From Neisseriales bacterium (GTDB lineage Bacteria > Pseudomonadota > Gammaproteobacteria > Burkholderiales > UBA11063): a stretch of 5,784 bases of DNA. The notes under the pieces were generated by a model. It was not told the DNA's origin and searched no databases. It saw only the letters and a list, made by a program, of their open reading frames with translations. This document shows positions 1-5,784 of this stretch, piece by piece. Location of the stretch: the NCBI GenBank assembly GCA_008017145.1, contig SSGY01000012.1, positions 1 through 5,784 of the forward strand. The letters are read 5' to 3'. The stretch's first letter is position 1, and each line of letters starts with the position of its first letter. Position numbers and translations under genes: made by a program.

Positions 1-1068
<1,068 letters not shown>

Positions 1069-1069
1069 T

Positions 1070-1076
1070 CACCTTT
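1070..1076 (-). promoter_or_regulatory. purB ribosome-binding site
   Basis: AAAGGTG is read on the minus strand, with its end 4 nt before the purB ATG. It is a good Shine-Dalgarno match and decides the start at 1065. Confidence 0.75.
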
Positions 1077-1098
1077 ATTGCTATATTAAAACTGCCGC

Positions 1099-1204
1099 TA
1101 TACTCAAACTGATTCAAATACTAGTAGGCGATTTACGACGAAGCTTACTACCCGTAAGTGAGGAGTAAATCAACGACCTAGGATGATGAATCTGATTGAG
1201 TATA
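1099..1204. repeat. Imperfect inverted repeat with TA-bounded ends, possibly MITE-like
   Basis: The ends are TATACTCAA (1099-1107) and TTGAGTATA (1196-1204), a perfect 9-bp inverted match. The next 9 positions match at 7, so the outer 18 bp pair at 16. Going inward, CTAG (1121-1124 and 1178-1181), GATTTAC/GTAAATC (1130-1136 and 1165-1171) and CTTAC/GTAAG (1144-1148 and 1154-1158) keep pairing with small bulges around a 5-nt loop. The whole 106 bp can therefore fold into one long hairpin. TA occurs at both outer ends (1099-1100 and 1203-1204), as expected if a 102-bp element had inserted at a TA and duplicated it, the habit of IS630/Tc1-mariner-related MITEs and of Neisseria Correia elements. 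It has no coding capacity. The fold is seen in the sequence; the mobile origin is inferred, since copy number elsewhere cannot be seen. A purB leader structure or a REP-like element are alternatives. Confidence 0.7.
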
Positions 1205-1219
1205 CATAAAATATGAAGC

Positions 1220-1248
1220 ATTATGCAACATACCATTTACCTTGCCAA
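1220..1248 (-). promoter_or_regulatory. Predicted sigma70-type promoter for purB
   Basis: On the minus strand TTGGCA (1243-1248) is a 5-of-6 match to the -35 consensus. CATAAT (1220-1225) is a 5-of-6 match to the -10. They are separated by exactly 17 bp. Transcription would start near 1213, giving purB a leader of about 150 nt that includes the inverted repeat. A second -10-like hexamer, TATACT (1199-1204, minus strand), lies at the repeat end but has only a poor -35 partner, TTGCAT. Confidence 0.6.
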
Positions 1249-1251
1249 GGT
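1239..1251. promoter_or_regulatory. 13-bp dyad over the purB -35
   Basis: ACCTTG-C-CAAGGT is a perfect inverted repeat around one central base. It covers the whole predicted purB -35 hexamer, a usual place for a repressor operator. It does not resemble the E. coli PurR site (ACGCAAACGTTTGCGT). The binding protein is unknown, and a chance dyad of this length is possible. Confidence 0.35.
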
Positions 1252-1413
1252 TAATTAACAGGCAAAGAAACTAAGAGGATATTATATACCAAAGCAAATC
1301 TAAATCCAGAGAAAATCAATAGATCTCAAGAACTATTATTACGCACAGGATACTTCTGTTAGCACATGCAATAAGCATTTCAAACACAATCAGAGATAGA
1401 TAACCTTAACAGG

Positions 1414-1422
1414 TGATATAAT
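1414..1422 (+). promoter_or_regulatory. Predicted extended -10 promoter for the opp genes
   Basis: TGATATAAT is a perfect consensus -10 (TATAAT, 1417-1422) preceded by the TGn extension. No good -35 hexamer lies 16-18 bp upstream, which extended -10 promoters tolerate. A start near 1429 would give the first binding-protein gene a leader of about 140 nt. It is the best promoter candidate seen on this strand upstream of the operon. Confidence 0.5.
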
Positions 1423-1473
1423 GTAGGGCAACATTTTTAGCTAGTTATACGTTTCATATTTTTTGCCAGTTAT

Positions 1474-1492
1474 TTAACATCCTGAGGGTTAA
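1474..1492. promoter_or_regulatory. TTAAC-N9-GTTAA dyad in the opp leader
   Basis: TTAAC at 1474-1478 and GTTAA at 1488-1492 are inverted copies, centred in the untranslated stretch between the predicted promoter and the first opp start. The spacing fits a dimeric DNA-binding regulator site, placed as a downstream operator. As RNA it would form only a weak AT-rich stem. No regulator can be named. Confidence 0.3.
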
Positions 1493-1568
1493 GCCTGTTT
1501 AGTCGACAAAATATTTTCTCTTATTTGTATTAATTTATCACTAAATAAATTTTAGAGTATTCCCAACT

Positions 1569-3218
1569 ATGCAATTAAAATCATTAATCATACTATTAAG
1601 CTCTGCTTCACTAATTGCCGCCTGCTCGCAGCAATCAAAGAAAGATACTAACAACAGTGCAAGCGCTGCATCACAAAGCAAAATTGTGGTAGATCTTGGC
1701 GCAGATGCCGCCACTTTAGATCCACAAATGTCTGAAGATAGCCAAAGTCATCGTGTAGTGAATGATCTTTTTGAAGGTTTAACTTCTTACGATCAAAGCA
1801 ATAAAATCATCCCGGGACTAGCGGATAAATGGGAGATTAGTGAAAATGGTAAAACCTATACTTTTCATCTACGACCTAAGATTAAATTTTCTGATGGCAC
1901 ACCAATTACTGCGAATGATGTGGTTTTTACTTATCAACGACTTGCTGATCCAAAGGTTGCCTCGCCCTACAATATTCTAATCAATAATCTAAGCAATGCA
2001 GATGATGTCATGAAAGGTAAAAAACCGCTTAGTGCATTAGGGATTAAAGCACTAGACAAAAACACGGTACAAATTTCACTCAATCATCCTGATAACTCTT
2101 TCTTAGCAATTGCATCTTTGTGGAATTTGGGCGTAGTGTCGCAAGCAAATGTCAGTAAATCAACTAATTGGACTGACCCTAAAAATATGGTTAGTTCTGG
2201 CGCTTATAAACTTGATGAGCATGTAGTTAAAGGTTATATCTTAGAAAGTAAAAATCCATATTACTATGATGCTGCAAACGTAGCGATCAATCAAATTAAA
2301 TTCATGCCGATTGAAGATAATAATTCAGCTCTCAGTCAATATAAGTCTGGTGATTTAGATATCACTTATTCACTACCTGTAGATCAATACAAAACAATTA
2401 AAGCCTCTTCTTTAGGTGATCAGGAACATACTGTTTCACTGGAGGGCATGTACTATTATGATTTCAACATGACTTCAGATAAATTCAAAAACAACCTTAA
2501 ACTACGTCAAGCACTGTCAATGGCAGTTGATCGCCATTTATTAGTCAAAGATATTTTAGGTCAAAATCAAGTTCCACTATATTCTTATGCTACCGACACG
2601 ATTGATGATGGTAAGTATGCTGGGTTAGACTATGAGTGGTCGCAGTGGTCACGTGAGCAACAACTCGCGACGGCTCGCGAACTATTCAAACAATCTGGTT
2701 ATAGCGAACAACACCCGTTAGAAATTAAAATTAGTTACAATACTAATGACATGCACAAAAAAATAGCGTTAGCAATTGCGTCAATGTGGCAGCAGGCTTT
2801 TGGGGATAAAAGCATAACCGTTGCCGCAAGTAACCAAGAATGGAAAACTTTCCTTCAGGCGCGCCATAAAGGCGATTATGATATTGCCAGAGATGCATGG
2901 ATTGCCGATTATAATAGCATTGACAGTTATACCAATCTTTATCAATGCAATAATCCGCAAAATAACTCACACTCATGTACTCCTGCGTTTGATAAGCTTT
3001 TACTTCAGGCACAAAATATGCCTAATGCAACTCAGCGTGAAGATTTAACCAGAAAAGCATTACAAGCGGCTATGCAAGATTATGCAATCATTCCATTGTA
3101 TCAATATACCTATTTTCGCTTAATTAAACCAAATGTTGGCGGCTATACGTCTGAGACTAATCATTTGGATCATGTAATGAGTAAATGGTATAATTTCAAT
3201 CAAAAAGGAATCAATTAA
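1569..3218 (+). CDS. oppA: Oligopeptide ABC transporter substrate-binding lipoprotein, copy 1
   Basis: The 549-residue product is a family 5 solute-binding protein (SBP_bac_5, OppA/DppA type) that captures peptides in the periplasm and delivers them to the inner-membrane importer. A short signal peptide ends in a lipobox, IAAC, so C19 should be lipidated. Residue +2 is Ser, not Asp, which under the Lol rule favours the outer membrane. A polar Ser/Asn/Lys linker (20-38) follows. Family hallmarks are NDLFEGLTSYD near residue 65, the signature region GLADKWEIS...FSDGTPITANDVVF ending at about 120, and LRQALSMAVDR near 310. C460 and C470 (CX9C) may form a disulfide. The length is near that of E. 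coli OppA (543). The start follows only a weak ribosome-binding site (GAG, 1555-1557, 11 nt away), but the signal peptide begins exactly here, so the start is secure. It is the first gene of the operon, 1 nt before its paralogue. Peptide specificity cannot be read from sequence, so a DppA or MppA role is possible. Confidence 0.9.
   Translation: MQLKSLIILLSSASLIAACSQQSKKDTNNSASAASQSKIVVDLGADAATLDPQMSEDSQSHRVVNDLFEGLTSYDQSNKIIPGLADKWEISENGKTYTFHLRPKIKFSDGTPITANDVVFTYQRLADPKVASPYNILINNLSNADDVMKGKKPLSALGIKALDKNTVQISLNHPDNSFLAIASLWNLGVVSQANVSKSTNWTDPKNMVSSGAYKLDEHVVKGYILESKNPYYYDAANVAINQIKFMPIEDNNSALSQYKSGDLDITYSLPVDQYKTIKASSLGDQEHTVSLEGMYYYDFNMTSDKFKNNLKLRQALSMAVDRHLLVKDILGQNQVPLYSYATDTIDDGKYAGLDYEWSQWSREQQLATARELFKQSGYSEQHPLEIKISYNTNDMHKKIALAIASMWQQAFGDKSITVAASNQEWKTFLQARHKGDYDIARDAWIADYNSIDSYTNLYQCNNPQNNSHSCTPAFDKLLLQAQNMPNATQREDLTRKALQAAMQDYAIIPLYQYTYFRLIKPNVGGYTSETNHLDHVMSKWYNFNQKGIN
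3168..3193 (+). repeat. 26-bp direct repeat, copy 1 (end of first oppA)
   Basis: This 26-bp stretch is identical to 4819-4844. It encodes DHVMSKWY plus the first bases of the next codon in both paralogues, in the same frame and at the same codon numbers (534 onward). The copies are 1651 bp apart, a possible site for recombination that would delete one whole paralogue. Confidence 0.85.
3202..3210 (+). promoter_or_regulatory. Ribosome-binding site of second oppA
   Basis: AAAAAGGAA lies inside the last codons of the first binding-protein gene, 9 nt before the ATG at 3220. It is clearly stronger than the site of the first gene. With a 1-nt gap between the genes, it suggests coupled translation and possibly higher output of the second protein. 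Confidence 0.7.
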
Positions 3219-3219
3219 T

Positions 3220-4854
3220 ATGCTAAACATCAAAAGATTGACTGCTTTAATCCTTATTGCTAGCCTCAGCGGGCTTAGTGCCTGCTCCAAAGATAACGCA
3301 AGCTCCAGTGCTGTAAGTAAAGATAAGAATCTGATTACAGTGGATAACGGCGAAGATGCACCAACTATTGATCCAGTAATGGCTCAAGATTCAACAAGTG
3401 CCAGAGTTTTATATGATTTATTTGAAGGATTAACCTCATTTGATCAAAGCAATCACTCTATCCCTGGTCTAGCTGAGAAATGGGACGTTTCAGCCGATGG
3501 TAAAGTGTACACATTCCACCTGCGTGATGGACTTAAATTCTCCGATGGTAGTCCGATTACTGCTACTGATGTAGTATTTTCGTGGCAACGACTGGCAGAC
3601 CCTAAAATTGCTTCACCCTATATTAATTTAGCCGCCAACATTGTAAATGGTAACGCAATTAGAGCGGGTAAAGCACCATTGGATCAACTCGGAGTAAAAG
3701 CATTAGATGCTAAAACAGTGCAAATAACCCTAATCCATCCTGATGCAGCTTTTTTACAAATTTGCGCGATGCCAAATACCGCAACAGTATCCAAAGCTAA
3801 TGTAGCCAAGTATGGACAAACATGGGCGGATCCTAAGACAATGGTAACTTCTGGTGCTTATACCGTAGGTGAATGGGTAATCAAAGGGCATATGTTGCTC
3901 AATAAAAACCCGAACTACTATGATGCCAAAAATGTCAGCGTGAAGCAAGTAAATATTTTGCCAATCGTAGATTATAATGCGGCATTTAACCGCTATAAAA
4001 CTGGTGAAATTGACATCTCTTTTAGTTTGCCAATTGATCAATACAAAAGCATCCGTCAGGATTATCCAACTCAAGAACACACCGTTACAATGGAAGCTCT
4101 TTACTATTATGACCTTAATATGACGCTGCCTAAATTTAGGGATAATATCAAATTACGTCAGGCGCTATCAATGGCAGTCGATCGTGATACCTTAGTGAAG
4201 GATGTGTTAGGACAAGACCAGGTTCCGTCTTACAGTTATGTTACTTCAACTATCGAAAATGGTAAGTTTGCCAACAATCGTTATCCTTGGGGTAGCTGGA
4301 GCCGCGCTAATCAAGTTGATGAAGCCAAGAAACTATTTAAAGAAGCTGGCTATGGGCCTAGTCACCCGCTAGAAATCAGCATTAGTTACAATACAATGGA
4401 CTCTCATAAAAAAATTGCGATGGCAATTGCATCCATGTGGCAACAAGTGTTTGGGGCGGATAGCATCAAAACCACTGCGGCCAATCAGGAATGGAAAAGC
4501 TTTATTCAAGCACGCAATACTGCTAACTATGATGTAGCTCGCGATGGCTGGGTTGCTGATTACGATAGTGTTGATGCTTACACTAATCTATTCTTATGCA
4601 AAGATCCGTTGAATAAATCTAAATACTGTAATCCTAGCTATGACCAACTGATTCAGCAAGCGCAAAATACTCCTGACCCAGACACACGAGCTAAGTTAAT
4701 TAAACAAGCGTTACAAATTGCGCAAGATGCTTATGTGATTATTCCTCTTTATCAATACACTTATTATCGTTTGGTAAGCCCGCGGGTTAGTGGTTATAAT
4801 ATGGACAATAATCACTTTGATCATGTAATGAGTAAATGGTATAAATTAAACTAA
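3220..4854 (+). CDS. oppA: Oligopeptide ABC transporter substrate-binding lipoprotein, copy 2
   Basis: This 544-residue family 5 peptide-binding protein is a tandem paralogue of the preceding gene. The two align along their whole length, with identical residue numbering at ITA (113), CX9C (460/470) and DHVMSKWY (from 534), and are identical at well over half of positions by eye. The signal peptide ends in LSAC, making C22 the lipidated cysteine. Ser at +2 again favours the outer membrane. A short polar linker (23-37) precedes the binding domain. It shares LYDLFEGLTSFD, GLAEKWDVS, FSDGSPITATDVVF and LRQALSMAVDR. It differs by an unpaired C182 and by a changed segment around residues 350-370 (YPWGSWSRANQ against YEWSQWSREQQ in copy 1). 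These differences may alter peptide preference, which is inference. The start follows AAAAAGGAA. The permease gene begins 11 nt after its stop, so all three genes are probably one transcript. DppA-like function remains possible. Confidence 0.9.
   Translation: MLNIKRLTALILIASLSGLSACSKDNASSSAVSKDKNLITVDNGEDAPTIDPVMAQDSTSARVLYDLFEGLTSFDQSNHSIPGLAEKWDVSADGKVYTFHLRDGLKFSDGSPITATDVVFSWQRLADPKIASPYINLAANIVNGNAIRAGKAPLDQLGVKALDAKTVQITLIHPDAAFLQICAMPNTATVSKANVAKYGQTWADPKTMVTSGAYTVGEWVIKGHMLLNKNPNYYDAKNVSVKQVNILPIVDYNAAFNRYKTGEIDISFSLPIDQYKSIRQDYPTQEHTVTMEALYYYDLNMTLPKFRDNIKLRQALSMAVDRDTLVKDVLGQDQVPSYSYVTSTIENGKFANNRYPWGSWSRANQVDEAKKLFKEAGYGPSHPLEISISYNTMDSHKKIAMAIASMWQQVFGADSIKTTAANQEWKSFIQARNTANYDVARDGWVADYDSVDAYTNLFLCKDPLNKSKYCNPSYDQLIQQAQNTPDPDTRAKLIKQALQIAQDAYVIIPLYQYTYYRLVSPRVSGYNMDNNHFDHVMSKWYKLN
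4819..4844 (+). repeat. 26-bp direct repeat, copy 2 (end of second oppA)
   Basis: Exact copy of 3168-3193 at the homologous end of the second binding-protein gene. Most of the two genes has diverged at silent sites, so this perfect stretch stands out. It reflects either recent gene conversion or constraint on the C-terminal residues. Confidence 0.85.
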
Positions 4855-4859
4855 AGGAA
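4853..4859 (+). promoter_or_regulatory. Ribosome-binding site of oppB
   Basis: AAAGGAA overlaps the stop codon of the second binding-protein gene and ends 6 nt before the ATG at 4866. The strong match and overlap fix the permease start and suggest translational coupling. Confidence 0.75.
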
Positions 4860-4865
4860 CGCTAT

Positions 4866-5784
4866 ATGTTGAAATTTGCAATTAAACGGATTTTAGTATC
4901 CATTCCAACTTTATTGGCGATTATTACGCTAGTGTTTTTTCTGGTACATATCACGCCAGGTAATCCTTTTGATGGTGAGCGAGCGCTTTCTCCCGAAGCT
5001 CTTAAATCATTGATGGCACAATATCGTCTCGATTTACCGATGTGGCAACAATATTTGCTCTACCTCAATGACCTGATCCACGGTAGTTTTGGAATTTCAA
5101 TGAAATACCTCGGGCAGCCGATCAATCATCTGCTCTTCCCGGATAATATGGGCGGCTTCTGGGTAACTCTACGCTTGAGTATCTATACTATGATAATTGC
5201 TGTACCTTTTGGCATAATTTGCGGTGCGTATGCTGGATTACATAAAAATTCATGGTTTGATAAATTAGTCGTATCAAGTAATATTTTCTTTACTGCGGTA
5301 CCCACGATGGTAACTGGTCCTTTATGTGTATTGGTATTTGCGGTAACCTTACGTTTACTGCCAGCTGGTGGCTGGGGTGATGGTGATATCGCTCATTTAT
5401 TTCTACCCGTGCTGGTGCTAATCTTAGCTTATACACCAACAATTGCCTTTGTTACGCGTGGTAGTATTATTGACGTGCTAAATTCCAATTATATTCGCAC
5501 GGCACGCGCCAAAGGATTGCCAACCAAAAAAATCTTATTCAAACACGCGATTCGACCAACATTATTACCCGTTATTTCTTTACTTGGTCCAATGTTTGCG
5601 GGGATTTTAGTCGGTGCAGTAGTTACCGAGCAGATTTTTACATTGCCAGGTTTGGGTGTGCTTACGACCAATGCCGCAACTAATCGTGATTATAATATGA
5701 TTATGGCGATTACCATTTTGGGTAGTATTTTGACGATAGTGTTTAATATTATTGTTGATTTACTTTATATGGTGCTTGATCCTA
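4866..5784 (+). CDS. oppB: Oligopeptide ABC transporter permease OppB/DppB type (last residues beyond right edge)
   Basis: This is one of the two inner-membrane subunits that form the peptide channel of the importer (binding-protein-dependent transport permease, BPD_transp_1). There are 306 complete codons; the product ends ...LLYMVLDP, and family members stop a few residues after this DP, so it is nearly whole. Likely membrane segments by hydrophobicity are 9-28, 99-121, 135-160, 177-195, 236-257 and 279-302. The N-terminus MLKFAIKRILVSIPTL and the HITPGNPF segment are typical of OppB/DppB. YIRTARAKGLP (209-219) is the EAA-type cytoplasmic loop that docks onto the ATPase subunits. It follows the two binding-protein genes on the same strand with its own ribosome-binding site. 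OppC and the ATPases OppD and OppF would be expected next, outside the window. The DppB alternative cannot be excluded from sequence alone. Confidence 0.93.
   Translation, partial: MLKFAIKRILVSIPTLLAIITLVFFLVHITPGNPFDGERALSPEALKSLMAQYRLDLPMWQQYLLYLNDLIHGSFGISMKYLGQPINHLLFPDNMGGFWVTLRLSIYTMIIAVPFGIICGAYAGLHKNSWFDKLVVSSNIFFTAVPTMVTGPLCVLVFAVTLRLLPAGGWGDGDIAHLFLPVLVLILAYTPTIAFVTRGSIIDVLNSNYIRTARAKGLPTKKILFKHAIRPTLLPVISLLGPMFAGILVGAVVTEQIFTLPGLGVLTTNAATNRDYNMIMAITILGSILTIVFNIIVDLLYMVLDP

Noticed and set aside
1143..1159. Apical CTTAC-N5-GTAAG hairpin as an intrinsic terminator
   Set aside because: The short stem is not GC-rich and is followed by no T-tract on either strand. It is the tip of the larger inverted repeat, and no gene ends nearby.
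1213..1254. Possible 13-residue leader peptide on the plus strand
   Set aside because: There is an ATG and an in-frame stop but no ribosome-binding site. It lies about 160 bp upstream of the predicted opp promoter and has no run of regulatory codons.
2743..3012. Minus-strand 89-codon open frame
   Set aside because: It lies wholly inside the first oppA on the opposite strand, has no ribosome-binding site, and its translation is rich in Tyr/Cys/Gln and resembles no known protein. It is a shadow frame.
2821..3048. Plus-strand 75-codon open frame in another frame of oppA
   Set aside because: It is internal to a well-supported gene and does not begin with ATG (ttg at 2821). No protein family is recognisable.
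3754..4080. Minus-strand 108-codon open frame
   Set aside because: It is antisense to the second oppA, whose family motifs run straight through it. No start signal.
5489..5671. Minus-strand 60-codon open frame
   Set aside because: It is antisense to the EAA loop and following membrane segment of oppB. Its composition only mirrors that gene.

Overview
The window looks like chromosomal DNA from an AT-rich Gram-negative bacterium. The adenylosuccinate lyase is closely similar to the E. coli-type PurB, and the peptide transporter genes have Proteobacterial character (most likely Gamma- or Betaproteobacteria). I cannot fix the genus from the sequence alone. Nothing points to a phage, plasmid or other large mobile region.

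Layout. Positions 1-1065 (minus strand) hold the first 355 codons of purB, which runs off the left edge. Positions 1066-1568 are a divergent intergenic region of about 500 bp with no credible gene. It contains a roughly 106-bp imperfect inverted repeat (1099-1204) bounded by TA dinucleotides, a good sigma70-type promoter facing purB (-35 at 1243-1248, -10 at 1220-1225), a 13-bp dyad over that -35, an extended -10 promoter facing the opp genes (1414-1422), and a second dyad in the opp leader (1474-1492). Positions 1569-3218 and 3220-4854 encode two tandem paralogous OppA-type peptide-binding lipoproteins. Positions 4866-5784 encode an OppB-type permease that lacks only its last few residues at the right edge.

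How the genes work together. The two binding proteins and the permease are closely spaced on one strand (1-nt and 11-nt gaps) and look like the start of an opp/dpp-type oligopeptide ABC importer operon. A second permease and two ATPases would be expected just beyond the right edge. The two binding proteins probably feed the same membrane complex with different peptide preferences. purB is a separate, divergently transcribed purine-biosynthesis gene. The most unusual element is the palindromic repeat. With the promoter predicted here it would be transcribed as a large hairpin in the purB mRNA leader, and its TA-bounded ends resemble those of a miniature inverted-repeat element.
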